A stretch of 64,000 bases of DNA, from contig CM018695.1 of the NCBI GenBank assembly GCA_009363875.1, positions 44,759,935-44,823,934 of the forward strand, read 5' to 3'. The position numbers and the translations under genes were made by a program. Source of the stretch: Mikania micrantha (lineage: Eukaryota > Streptophyta > Magnoliopsida > Asterales > Asteraceae). The notes below the pieces were generated by a model. It was not told the origin of the DNA. It did no database searches and saw only the letters and a list, made by a program, of their open reading frames with translations. The first letter of the stretch is position 1. Every line of letters starts with the position of its first letter. Below, one piece after another: positions 45,674-57,735 of this stretch.

Positions 45674-47436
45674 TGTCACACCCCGAGACGGCGGGAACGG
45701 ATCGACTTTCCCGTCGGGCGGAAGGTTCTCGGGGTGCGATATTGTTGTGATAATCAAAATGATCAAATTGTTTACATAGCACATGATAAATAAATGAGAA
45801 ATGCTAACATGACAATAAAATAGAATTACAAAGTTAAATTTCATTGTTTCCTCATAATTTAACTAAGTAAATCTAATCAAAAGAATCAATGAGTTCATAT
45901 CTTGTATCTGTACAAGATATACAAAAGATGATTCATGATTTTGTCATCCCAAAAGTATGATCACACAAAATGTAGCTAGGTCTACTAAAAGTCCACTAGC
46001 TATTCTTGAAAATGGCAACTACACCTGTTCGTCACCTGAGAAAACATGCATTTAAACAAAGTCAACACTAAGTTGGTGAGTTCATAAATATGATAATTGA
46101 AAACCTTGATTTGTTCACATGCACAATCACAATGTCATTCATGTTACTTGTATGTTGTTTGATTCACCCATTCTCCCAATGGTTTCTCAATAGTTATATT
46201 CACAAGTAATATATCATCATAGTAGTTATGCTTATATATAGGGCATATGTAGGGGAACCAAACCCCAGCCAACATCCCACCACATAACTACTAGAACTCC
46301 ACACTACTTGCAATACAACTATCGATATTCATTTCCATTTCACCTGTTCATCTCATTTGTTAATCACATGTAGCATCATGTGTAGAATAATATAATAATA
46401 AGGTTTTAGTTATCAAACCGAAGTATTGATAACCCTTTTTATATATTAAGGATATTAGATTAATTTAATCTGATCCTTGTATTATTCTATTACTTGTGGG
46501 GTCAACTGTTAATCACTATTAAATATGAAGAGTGTTAGTTAACCAATTGTTATTTGTTCTCGACTTGAAGTACATAGAGCCTAGAAGGAATCCATTGCAA
46601 TCCTCACGTAATCAGATTACAATGCATCTGATCTACCTCTACCACTTTGTGTATCCATAGACCTCATCGAAACGGTTACTAGTGTTATGACTTGAGAGAA
46701 TAAATTCCTCAGCCAACCAGTCAACAGGTAACGATGGATTAATTACAATTTCACTGTCAAATTATATCACCATGCGTTGTTTACCAAACCTGACTGATGT
46801 GGCCCTGTTACCAGTCATACGTTACCGACCAATTGAAATTACGAATAACATACCGACCTACTCGCCGGAGGTTTGTCAAACCTATGGTTCCACTATGCTA
46901 ACGTCGGTTTAGATCCCACTAAATTAACTGGTAAACGATTCTATGAAGGGACTTACAATGAAACTTGAATATATGGCACATGATTGACATGATATAAAAA
47001 AGACAGTTCAATAGCAATCAATTGTATTGTGTTCATCGATGTTGTTTGTTCTCAATGTTGTATGTTCTCATTGTTAACAAAGTTAAATAAGAGCTTGTCT
47101 TATTAAATTATGTTAATTGTTGTGTGAATGACATTGTTATCATGAAGTTACATTATCATGATTATCATTCCTTGTTGTTCCATATAACCACCATGTTGTC
47201 ACTAAGCTGTAGCAAGAACTAGTCTTAACACACTTAGTCGACTCAGGTGGTGGATGATAGTTGTTCCGTGTTCACTTGTAATATGTATCGAGTTGTAAAC
47301 TAAGTGTTATAAGAACTTGTCTTATTACACTTACTTAACTCTTGTGTTAAATGATATTATGAAGATGTGTTATCTTCATATCATTCATGTGTTTTGTTCT
47401 TGTCATCATGTTCACCTGTGATTATCTCAATGTTTG
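45674..47436 (-). mobile_element. Solo LTR Z, first part (minus orientation)
   Basis: Starts TGTCACACCCCGAGACGG right after GTCTT (45669-45673); the other end of this LTR is 58519, followed by GTCTC, a TSD with one mismatch. The E1 integrase frame breaks here. It shows the minus-strand acceptor-like TTTTCTCAG|GTGAC at 46036. It is interrupted after ATGTTTG by E2 and continues at 55805. Confidence 0.93.
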
Positions 47437-48172
47437 TGTGACATCTAGTACCAGATCGTCCGGCAAGTCCGTACGGTGTGTGTACTTTCACTATTTACTA
47501 TGTGTAAATACATTGATATGAACAGTGCTTGTATTAACAGAATTCAAAATACAAGAAACAGTTGCACGTATTTATGTGTAAACTTAAATACCATAAGTAC
47601 AACACTCACGATAAACAATACGTTGTGTGTATTTAAGTGAAAGCCTTAGTACATTTAACACAACAAATCATGGGAAACAACAGTGTTCAAGTAAATAACA
47701 AAAACAAGTCGGTTGCGATCAGATATCCACAGATGACAGGAATCAGATGGCCGACAAATCAGAACGAAAAACAATGTGAAAACAGGAAGTTTAGTTGAGT
47801 CCGTATGTGAGGAAACACAATTCAAACACAATTGCAGCGTTATTTCAGAATAACGAACTGACAGCGTGTTTGCGTGGGTGACGATTCATACAAACATATC
47901 TGTGAGTTTGGAGTTCTGAAATAATGACTGAAAAAGAGAAAACAAAAGTCGGAAAGCAAAACCATCGTCGTGCTCGTTCGGGTGACGATTCGAACGAATA
48001 CGCGCGAAGGTGACGCGTTCTGACGAAACGAAAACGAAAACGACACGAACGACAATAAATTAAGAAAATAAAACATTTTAATGTTTTACAATTTTGAAAC
48101 TCATCAAGAAAGTAAATAAAGAAACTATTTTTATTTAAAATCCGTGAAAACGCACGTTACGTTCCGGAAACT
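47437..48172 (+). repeat. E2 5' LTR, first 736 bp only
   Basis: Collinear with 51462-52195. It ends inside TACGTTCCGGAAAC and joins directly to integrase sequence TGGTAGAAAATGTCGG; the TATA box and leader are absent. It holds the paired GGGTGACGATTC motifs at 47876 and 47980. A 47-bp stretch near 47898 is missing from the 3' LTR. Confidence 0.9.
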
Positions 48173-48703
48173 GGTAGAAAATGTCGGTCTCCAATTTATT
48201 GGACCGAAGTGGGAGACAACAGAATCACTGGACCTGAACTTATTCATGAGACTACTGATAAGATAGCCCAGATACAACAGAGATTGCAAGCAACACGTAG
48301 CCGCCAAAAGAGTTACGCAGACAAACGGCACAAGCCTTTGGAGTTCGATGTGGGCGATCGAGTTATGTTGAAAGTGTCCCCATGGAAAGGTGTAGTTCGT
48401 TTTGGGGCTAAGGGCAAACTAGCACCTAGGTATGTCGGACCGTTTGAGATTACTCAACGCATAGGTCCTGTGGCATACAGACTCAAACTCCCTGATGAGC
48501 TCAGCGGAGTACACAATGTGTTTCATGTATCAAATCTCAAGAGGTGCTTAGCAGACGAAACATTGATCATACCTTTGGAAGAAATACAAATCGATGAGAA
48601 ATTATATTTCATTGAAAAACCTATAGAGATTATGGAACGTGAAGTCAAGAGACTAAAACGAAGCCGTATCCCTATTGTAAAGGTTCGATGGAACTCCAAG
48701 CGT
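48173..48703 (+). pseudogene. Extra integrase C-terminal fragment of E2
   Basis: Open for 180 codons: ITGPELIHETTDKIAQIQQRL, KGKLAPRYVGPFEITQRIG, VFHVSNLKRCL, then VKVRWNSKRGP. It matches 50867-51397 of the same element with about 15 differences in 530 bp, so it is an out-of-place duplicate. At GTGGACCAG it runs straight into the RT-side sequence TTTCGAATCGATTTG. The joined frame ends at 48751 by chance. It has no catalytic core and so no activity of its own. Confidence 0.9.
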
Positions 48704-51420
48704 GGACCAGTTTCGAATCGATTTGATTCCGAGAGCGACTCCTGTAGCTAAGTCTACTTATAGACTTGCACCATCAGAAATGCAGGAACTGTCCAATCAA
48801 TTACAAGAGCTACTCGACAAGGGATTCATCCGACCGAGTTTCTCACAGTGGGGAGCTCCGGTTCTTTTTGTCAAGAAGAAAGATGGATCCTTGAGAATGT
48901 GCATCGATTACAGAGAGCTCAACAAACTCACCATCAAGAATCGGTACCCGTTACCGAGGATTGATGATTTGTTTGATCAGTTACAGGGAGCTCAGTACTT
49001 CTCAAAGATAGACCTGCGTTCAGGTTATCACCAGCTCCGAATTCAAGAAGAAGACATACCCAAGACGGCTTTTCGTACCCGATACGGTCACTACGAATTC
49101 ATGGTGATGCCATTCGGATTGACGAATGCACCGGCTGTGTTCATGGATTTGATGAACCGGGTGTGCAAGCCGTACTTAGATCAATTCGTTATCGTCTTTA
49201 TTGATGATATACTGATTTATTCAAGGAACGAGAAGGAAAACAAACAGCATCTCAGGACTGTCTTGGAACTCCTGAAAGAAGAACGACTCTATGCCAAATT
49301 CTCCAAGTGTGAATTCTGGTTGAGAGAGGTTCAGTTTTTAGGTCACATGATTAATAGTAATGGTATTCATGTGGATCCTGCCAAGATTGAAGCAATCAAG
49401 AACTGGGATGTGCCTACAACACCAACAGAGATCCGATCATTCTTGGGATTGGCATGTTATTACAGGAGATTCATTTCGAATTTCTCTAAGATAACCTTGC
49501 CTCTCACCAAACTCACACAAAAGAGTGAACCTTTTGTGTGGACAAAGAAACAAGAAGAGGCATTCCAGACATTGAAACAAATATTGTGCAATGCTCCTAT
49601 CTTAACACTCCCAGAAGGCAATGATGACTTTGTAGTTTACTGCGATGCTTCCCATCAGGGACTCGGATGTGTTTTGATGCAACGAGACAAAGTCATTGCT
49701 TATGCCTAAAGACAGCTGAAGATACACGAGAAGAACTACACGACACATGACTTAGAACTAGGAGCTGTGGTATTTGCCTTAAAGATTTGGAGACACTACC
49801 TGAATGGTACCAAGTGCACTATCTTCACAGATCACAAGAGCCTACAGCACATATTTGATCAGAAGGAGCTTAACATGAGACAGAGACGTTGGGTTGAGCT
49901 CCTGAACGATTACGATTGTGTGATCAAATACCATCCGTGCAAAGCAAATGTTGTTGCAGATGCTTAGAGTCGGAAGGAAAGAGTCAAACCCTTGCGTGTA
50001 CGAGCAATGAGAATGACTGTGCAAACAAGTTTGAGAGAACACATCATGAGAGCACAACAAGAAGCTGTGGCAAGAGACAATTTGAAACGCGAGCTCGATT
50101 GTGGAGCCAAGAAACAGTTCAAGACAAAACAAGATGGAGTTATCTACTATCTGGATCGTGTTTGGATTCCGGCAGTAAATGAACTCCGAACACTCATACT
50201 TGACGAGGCACACAAGACACGTTACTCTGTTCACCCTGGTGCCGATAAGATGTACCAAGATCTTAGGTCATTTTATTGGTGGCCGGGAATGAAGAAAGAT
50301 GTTGCCACTTATGTTGGCAAATGCATCACATGTGCCAAAGTCAAAGCTGAACACCAGAAACCTTCGGGTTTGCTGGAACAACCAGAGATACCACAATGGA
50401 AGTGGGAACAAATAGCTATGGATTTCATTACCAAGCTACCCCGCACTTCCAGCGGACACGATTCGATTTGGGTCATCATTGATAGATTGACCAAGTCTAC
50501 ACACTTCTTGCCGATCAGAGAAACTTACAAGATGGAGAAACTAGGGAGACTATACATTGATGAATAGTAGTAAGGCACAGTGTGCCCTTGTCTATTATTT
50601 CACACCAGGACAGTCGATTTACATCGCGGTTCTGGCAATCATTGCAACAATCCTTAGGGACAAGTGTTAACTTGAGCACCGCTGATCATCCACAAATGGA
50701 TGGACAAAGTGAGCGAACCATTCAAACCCTAGAGGATATGTTGAGGACATGCATCCTAGACTTCGGTGGAAGTTGGGATACACACTTACACTCATTGAGT
50801 TCTCCTACAACAACAGCTACCACAGCAGCATTGGATGTGCTCCATTCGAACCACTATATGGTAGAAAATGTCGGTCTCCAATTTCTTGTACCGAAGTGGG
50901 AGACAACAGAATCACTGGACGTGAACTTATTCAGGAGACTACTGATAAGATAGCCCAGATACAACAGAGATTGCAAGCAACACGTAGCCGCCAAAAGAGT
51001 TAAGCAGACAAACGGCGCAAGCCTTTGGAGTTCGATGTGGGCGAACGAGTTATGTTGAAAGTGTCCCCATGGAAAGGTGTAGTTCGTTTTGGGGCTAAGG
51101 GCAAACTAGCACCTAGGTATGTCGGACCGTTTGAGATTACTCAACGCATAGGTCCTGTGGCATACAGACTCAAACTCCCTGATGAGCTCAGCGAAGTACA
51201 CAATGTGATTCATGTATCAAATCTCAAGAGGTGCTTAGCAGACGAAACATTGATCATACCTTTGGAAGAAATACAAATCGATGAGAAATTACATTTCATT
51301 GAAGAACCTATAGAGATTATGGAACGTGAAGTCAAGAGACTGAAACGAAGCCGTGTCCCTATTGTAAAGCTTTGATGGAACTCCACTGGAACTCCAAGCG
51401 TGGACCAGTACCGACTTTGA
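48704..51420 (+). pseudogene. E2 gypsy pol: RT, RNase H, integrase (broken)
   Basis: RT and RNase H are open from 48702 to 49709 with FIDDILIYS kept; integrase follows with HHCC (HKTRYSVHPGADKMY, CITCAKVK), the DD35E region and the GPF-type tail to 51375. Lesions: TAA at 49707 in the RNase H YAS stretch, TAG at 49965, a one-base loss near 50566, another frame change near 50790, TAA at 51001 and TGA at 51373. A 12-base tandem duplication (TGGAACTCCACT) is at the end. The sequence is close to E1 and element A but a distinct copy. Confidence 0.92.
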
Positions 51421-51425
51421 AGCTT

Positions 51426-51461
51426 AAATTTCGGGACGAAATTTCTTTAACAAGGGGAGAC
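51426..51461 (+). other. Hairpin and polypurine tract of E2
   Basis: The inverted repeat AAATTTCGGGACGAAATTT (51426-51444) is followed by CTTTAACAAGGGGAGAC, the purine tract that primes plus-strand DNA, directly before the 3' LTR. E1 (58769-58803) and element A share both. Confidence 0.85.
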
Positions 51462-51928
51462 TGTGACATCAAGTACCAGATCGTCCGGCAAGTCCGTACG
51501 GTATGTGTACTTTCACTATTTACTATGTGTAAATACATTGATATGAACAGTGCTTGTATTAACAGAATTCAAAATACAAGAAACAGTTGTACGTATTTAT
51601 GTGTAAACTTAAATACCGTAAGTACAACACTCATGATAAACAATAAGTTGTGTGTATTTAAGTGAAAGCCTTAGTACATTTAACACAACAAATCATGGGA
51701 AACAACAGTGTTCAAGTAAATAACAAGAACAAGTCGGTTGCGATCTGATATCCACAGATGACAGGAATCAGATGGCCGACAAATCAGAACGAAAAACAAT
51801 GTGAAAACAGGAAGTTTAGTTGAGTCTGTATGTGAGGAAACACAATTCAAACACAATTGCAGTGTTATTTCAGAATAACGAACTGACAGCGTGTTTGCGT
51901 GGGTGACGATTCACACAAAGTAGAAAAC

Positions 51929-51986
51929 AAAATTCGGAAAGCAAAATTCGGAAAGCAAAATTCGGAAAGCAAAATTCGGAAAGCAA
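51929..51986. repeat. 14-bp tandem repeat AAATTCGGAAAGCA
   Basis: Four exact units in the E2 3' LTR where the 5' LTR has one; expansion after or during the last copying cycle. Confidence 0.9.
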
Positions 51987-52249
51987 AACCATCGTCGTGC
52001 TCGTTCGGGTGACGATTCGAACTAATACGGGCGAAGGTGACGCGTTCTGACGAAACGAAAACGAAAACGACACGAACGACAATAAATTAAGAAAATAAAA
52101 CATTTTAATGTTTTACAATTTTAAAACTCATCAAGAAAGTAAATAAAGAAACTATTTTTATTTAAAATCCGTGAAAACGCACGTTACGTTCCGGAAACGC
52201 AACGAAAACACGAACCGAGCAACAAAAACGAACCCGAACACGCCCGGAG

Positions 52250-52255
52250 TATAAA
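52250..52255 (+). promoter_or_regulatory. TATA box of E2 3' LTR
   Basis: TATAAA in CCGGAGTATAAACACAC, about 240 bp downstream of the second GGGTGACGATTC motif. Confidence 0.6.
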
Positions 52256-52609
52256 CACACTAAATGAGGTCATTTTCCTCATTTTTCTCATCTTCTTCCT
52301 CACACCCAAACCCTAATCCCGGTTTTCACCCCCAACCACCATTTTCAAGCTTCTCTCTACCATATCTCACTCATTTCTCCACCAAATCACCTCATCTTTG
52401 GACCAAATCGAAGCTCTTGACCTCTACTACACGAAAGTACAACCGATCTGAGCCGAAATCCACTGAAATTCGAGGTAATCGACCACAAAGATCACAAAAA
52501 TAGGGTTTTCAAAACCCACTTGTTGAATATTTCTTATAACCGGTTAGCCACCTTGACTTCCAAACCCTATGAGTTCGAAAAAGACCTCACCCACATAACC
52601 CATGACAAC

Positions 52610-52900
52610 CCCCACAAACCGACCATGATTCTGAGATGGTGCTCGAGACTCGGCCGTCACACAGGCCGCCGAATGAGACACGACCGAAAGGCCTAGGGTC
52701 GAATGACCGGGCCGCATGAGGCTGAGGCGACCGAAGGAACCTAGGGGCGAATGAGGCCTCTCATTCGACTGACTCTCTCTCTCGGTCGGCCAAGTCCATT
52801 CGCCAAGACACCTCATTCGACCTAAGACCCATTCGACCTAACTACTATTCGGATGGCCATAACTATTCGCCCACAACAAGTTGCCGAACCAAGCCAGTCG
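52610..52900. repeat. CATTCG-word tract in E2 LTR
   Basis: CATTCGACC, CATTCGCC and CGAATGAGGC occur about twelve times, on both strands, just downstream of the first donor-like site. Confidence 0.7.
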
Positions 52901-52959
52901 TCCAGCCATTTCATTCACCCACCAGATGCAATTCAATCGGCCACTAGTCACAAGACCAC

Positions 52960-53240
52960 TAACCATTTTTCAGGCCCAATATTGCCTAACAGAAGCCCAA
53001 AGATGATCTGGTTTGGCCCAGTCCTACGGCCCACACTTCACAAATCCGGCCCAACAGCCTACTACGTGGACCCAGACTGTTTGCTTCGGCCCAACATAAC
53101 ATTTTCGGCCCAAAAGAGTTAGTCGGCCCACACAACCCTACGGCCCACTTAGGCAGTCTACACTCACTGTTTTGGCCCAGAATTTGCTGATTGGGCCCAG
53201 TTCAATAGTTGGCCCACATGACACACTCACTCGGCCCATG
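52960..53240. repeat. GGCCCA-word tract in E2 LTR
   Basis: CGGCCCA or TGGCCCA occurs about a dozen times in 280 bp, far above chance in this AT-rich DNA. Confidence 0.85.
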
Positions 53241-53840
53241 TAGTGGAATTCGATCCATTTAAATCGAAAGTGTAAATAAACGTTTAAAATAAACATTTCG
53301 GATAACAAGTATGGGATTATGAACCTTTTATTACTAGAAAGGTGGTGGGGAACAACATGATTGAACGATTAGTGATAAACTAGAAAATTATTCTTTCAAA
53401 TGTAATTGAAGGACATTAAGTGGATCGGTATTTTATATTAAAAATCAATAGCATTACTTTGGAAAAATACTAAAGATTTCTAATCATGAAACTTAAGCTT
53501 AAGTTACTACTTAAGGTATACTCCAGGTTTCAAAGTCTCATCAAATGACATGGGTTACGTACTAGCATAATTAATAATAAGTAAAACACATGACAACTGA
53601 ACAAGGGCCGAGTGACAACAGAGACCCACAAGTGTTAGCCAATTTAGGCGCTAACACACACACGCACATGAATTCATATAATCAATATTTACAAGCTACA
53701 AACAACGTGAAATCAATACAGGACAGTGAATACGACAACAACTACAATCAAGAGCGCGTGCATTCCTTGTTTAGGCTAAGTCAACCACAACGATCACAAG
53801 GTGAGTTCATATGCCCCTTTTCTTAAATCTTAACTGATTT

Positions 53841-55380
53841 TAAACTCTCGGGGCTGAGAAACATGCTTAACTTTTATTTATTTAAAAGTTTTATGTTTTA
53901 CATATTGCATACACTTTGATTAGATAATATTCATTGAAGTATTATTATTTATCATTGTATGCATGCTTGTATGATCATGATATGACAGAGATAACCAAGA
54001 TGAATATGATAATATAACTTCATAACTCATCAACACAATAGAATAACCTAGTTGTAAGATTATATCTCACAACACTTGGTTATTCTTACAAGAACAAACA
54101 TTGAGATGAACACAGATGAACATGATGACAAGAAACAAAACACATGAATGATATGAAGATAACACATCTTTATAACATCATTCTACACTAGAGTTAACTA
54201 AGCGTAATAAGTCAAGTACTTATAACACTTAGTTTACAACTCAACACATATTACAAGAGAACATGAAACAAGAATCATCCACCACCTGAGTCAACTAAGT
54301 GTAATAAGACTAGTTAACAACAATATTAACATGATAATATAACTTCATGATAACAACATCATTCACGCAATAATTAACATACATAATAAGACAAGTTCTT
54401 ATTCAACTTTGTTAATAACAATGAGAACATATAACATTGAGAACAACACTGATGAACACGCAATACAATTGATTACTATTGAACTGTCTGCATTATATCA
54501 TTTCAATCATGTGCCATGTACTTATGTTGATCACTGTAAGCCCCTTTTAATTCGCTGACCAGTTAGTTTGACGTGACTAAACCGACGATAGCATAGTGGT
54601 ACCATAGGTTTGACAAACCTCTAGCTTGTAGGGCTAGTATGTTGATCGTATTGATACATTGTCCGGTAACGTATGACCGGTGACAGGGCAATGCAAGTCA
54701 GGTTCTGGAAAGCGACACATGATGATATTAATCTACAGTGATAAGTAATTAATCCAGCGGAAATCCTATTGACTAGTAGGTTGAGAAAGTTATCTTCTCT
54801 CATGTTACACTACTAGTAATAGATTTTGTTGAGGCCTAATGACATACATGGTGGTAGAGGTAAATCGGATGCATTGTAATCTGATTATGTGAGGATTACA
54901 ATGGATTCCTTTTAGGCTCTATGCGCTACAAGTGGAGAACAAATGACAATTGGTTAACTAACACTCTTAATATTTAAAAGTGATTAACAGTTAACCCCAC
55001 AAGAAATTGAATAATACAAGGATCAGATTAAATTAATCTAATATCCTTGATACATAAAAGGGTTATCAATACTTCGGTTTGATAACTAAAACCCTATTAT
55101 TATATTATTCTACACATGATGCTACAGGTGAAATGGAAATGGATATCGATAGTTGTATTTCAAGTAGTGTGGAGTTCTAGTAGTTATGTGGTGGGATGTT
55201 GGCTAGGGCTTGGTTCCCTTACATATGCCCTATATATAAGCATAACTACTAGGATAAGATACTACTTGTAAATATAATTATTGAGAGGCCATTGGGTGAA
55301 CGGGTGAATCAAACAACATACAAGTAACAGGAATGACATTGTGAATGTGCATGTGAACAGATCAAGGTTTTCAATTATCA
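53841..55380. repeat. Diffuse AACACTTA / ACTTCATAA repeat region
   Basis: Within the predicted intron, words such as AACAAGAACAT, TAAGACAAGTTCTTAT and AACTTCATGATAAC recur at irregular spacing. There is no coding sequence over this 1.5 kb. Confidence 0.5.
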
Positions 55381-56619
55381 AACTTATGAACTCACCAACC
55401 TAGTGTTGACTTTTTTTAAATGCATGTTTTCTCAGGTGACGAACAGGTCTAGTCACCAGATATCAAGAACATAGCTAGAGGAATTTTAGAAGACCTAGCT
55501 ACATTTTGTGTGATCATACTTTTGGAATGACAAAACAACGAATCGTCTTTTGTAGATCTTGTACAGTTACAAGATATAAACACATTGATTCTTTTGGATA
55601 GATTTACTTAGTTAAATTATGAACGATACATTGTAATTTAACTTTGTAATTCTAAATCATTGTCATGTTAGCATTTCTCAATTATATATCATGTGCTATG
55701 CAGACAATCTGATCAATTCGATTATCAAATGATATCTGGCCCCGGGAACCTTCCGCCCGACGGGAAAGTCGATCCAGCACGCTGGCTCGGGGTGTGACAG
55801 TTTGTTCTTGTAAGAATAACTAAGTGTTATAAGATATAGTCTTACAACTATGTTATTCTATTATGTTGATGAGTTATGAAGTTATATTATCATATTCATC
55901 TTAGTTGTTCCTGTCATATCATGATCATACAAGCATGCATACAATGATAAATGATAATAAGTTAAACAATATTATCTAAATCACAGTATAATCAATATGT
56001 TAAGCATAAAAATTTTAAATAAATAAAAGCTAAGCATGTTTCTCAGCCCCGAGAGTTTAAAATCAGTTAAGATTAGAGAAAAGGGGCGTATGAACTCACC
56101 TTAAGTTTGAAGTGGTTGACTTAGCTTAAACGAAGAATGCACGCGCTCTTGATTGGACTTGAGTTTGTTTTCACGATCCTGTATTGATTTCACGTTGTAT
56201 TTAATTTATAAGAACAAGTCCTTAAGTACATGTTTGTGTGTGTTTGTGTTAGCCTTAGAGGGTGCTAACACTCGCAGGTTTCGATCTTGGTGTTCATTCG
56301 GCCCTGGTGTACTTGGCATTAGCTTTAGAATTACTTAGTTATTGATTTGAGATTTGACTTGATTTAGCGTCCTGTTAGTAAAGTCATGCGTATAAACATA
56401 GGGTTTTAGGTGAAAGATTAGTAACCCTTCACCTTGTGTAACCTAATTTTGTATCATCATTATTCCATCACTTGTTAATTCATTCTAAAAGACTAGATTG
56501 TAGACTTTAAAATTACACCCAATGTGTTGTCACCTTTGTAATATTCCTCCCATGATTACCATGTATGTTATGAATCATTTACTTGTTTCAATCTATAAGT
56601 TTGTATATTCCCTAGTTGG

Positions 56620-56850
56620 GCCGAATGATAGTGGGCCGATTGGGTTTGGGCCAAGTGTTATAGATATGGGTCGAATATAGGTGGTCTTGGGCCGGATGTA
56701 TTGTGGGTTAACGCATCAGCTTGGGCTAATCAATTGGGCTGAATAGGGGGTTTGGGCCGAGAATCACATGGGTTAAATCAGTGGTTGTGGGCTGAACAGC
56801 ATGTGGGCCGGACACTTGGGTTGTAGCAATTTATGGGCCGAATGAATTAG
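56620..56850. repeat. TGGGCCGA-word tract in LTR-Z
   Basis: TTGGGCCGA, GTGGGCCG and GGGCTGA occur about twelve times; the reverse complement matches the GGCCCA tracts of LTR V and E2. Confidence 0.8.
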
Positions 56851-56889
56851 TTCACTTTGTGCTTGAACCGATCACCACAGAAAACATGG

Positions 56890-57320
56890 CTGGATTCTCC
56901 AGCGAAACTCAGAAGGTTCAGTGGTAGCATGTGGCGAACCCAGGGTTCGGTGATACTAACAGGTTCGGCCAACGTGTATGCTCGGCGCCATAAGGGTTCG
57001 GCTGCGATGCAACAGGTTCGGTTAGTAGCTGGGTTCGCATGAAGGGTTCGGGACATTAAGGTTCGGCTGATGATGATGAAGGTTCGGGAATGGAAGGTTC
57101 ATCTATGTGTTGGGTTCGACTAGGGTTCGGTGGTCATGGGTTTGGTGAACATGGCGGCTCACAGGTTCGCATGGTGCAGGTTCGTGATGATGATTTGGTT
57201 GCATGCAAGTTCGTAGCCTCTGAATTCGATGAAGGCAGGTTCGGCCACCAAGGGTTCGTGGCACACACACAGGGTTCGCCACCCTGATGCGGGTTCGACT
57301 ATACCCAGCTACTTCACGAA
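56890..57320. repeat. GGTTCG-word tract in LTR-Z
   Basis: GGGTTCG or AGGTTCG occurs more than twenty times at 12-30 bp spacing, complementary to the CGAACC words of LTR V in the matching interval. Confidence 0.85.
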
Positions 57321-57728
57321 CCTGCAGCATCTCCCTCATCATCATCTCCATCGCGTGTACCGGCTCTAGGGTTGTTTACAAGATGGTGTTGTCCAATAAG
57401 GATATGCGAAGGTGTACGGTCTTGAGAGGTGGTTCCAGCTTCGATTAGGGTTTTTGGTCGAACAAGGTGTTAGAAAAACCCTACTTTCCGACTTTCTTGA
57501 CTTAATACCTCGATTTATAGCGGACAAAAGCTCCGATCTGCTGTACTTCCTTGTAGAGGAGGTTGAGAGCTACGCGTGGACACCAAGAACACTTGATTTC
57601 GTTGAGAATTGAGGGAGTTATGGAGCTTTGAAGGTTGGAAATGGTGGTGAGAGAAGGAATCCGGAAATGGGGTTAGAGAGAGAGAGAGTGTGGATGGTAA
57701 AAATGAGAGAGAAACCCTCATTTAGGGC

Positions 57729-57735
57729 TTTTATA
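57729..57735 (-). promoter_or_regulatory. TATA box of LTR-Z
   Basis: TATAAAA on the minus strand in GTAGTATAAAAGCCC. Confidence 0.6.

Larger units (their letters stand above)
52475..55435 (+). other. Predicted leader intron inside the E2 LTR
   Basis: Donor-like TTCGAG|GTAATC at 52475 and acceptor-like GCATGTTTTCTCAG|G ending at 55435 are kept in position and sequence in LTRs V and Z; X and W keep weaker forms, and E1 has lost the acceptor. An alternative donor CACAAG|GTGAGTTC begins at 53801. The segment between holds nearly all the LTR-specific words. No RNA data were available; splicing is inferred. Confidence 0.5.
47437..55799 (+). mobile_element. Element E2: rearranged Ty3/gypsy element inside LTR-Z
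   Basis: Runs TGTGACATC to GGGTGTGACA, flanked by GTTTG (47432-47436 and 55800-55804). Removing it restores LTR-Z without a gap. Inside are a truncated 5' LTR (47437-48172), an integrase fragment (48173-48703), then protease end/RT/RNase H/integrase (48704-51420), PPT and a full 3' LTR (51462-55799). gag, PBS and most of the 5' LTR are missing. The two LTR stretches differ at about 14 of ~690 comparable sites (~2%). Confidence 0.93.
51462..55799 (+). repeat. E2 3' LTR, full length (4.34 kb)
   Basis: TGTGACATCAAGTACCAG to CTCGGGGTGTGACA. Landmarks: paired GGGTGACGATTC at 51901 and 52001, TACGTTCCGGAAACG (52190), TATA (52250), CTACACGAAAGTAC (52427), donor-like TTCGAG|GTAATC (52474), CATTCG and GGCCCA tracts, second donor-like CACAAG|GTGAGTTC (53800), acceptor-like TTTTCTCAG|GTGAC (55435) and end block CCTTCCGCCCGACGGGAAAGTC. 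Confidence 0.93.

Noticed and set aside
56847..57351. Several ORFs on both strands in LTR-Z
   Set aside because: They are products of the GGTTCG word tract, which lacks stops in several frames.
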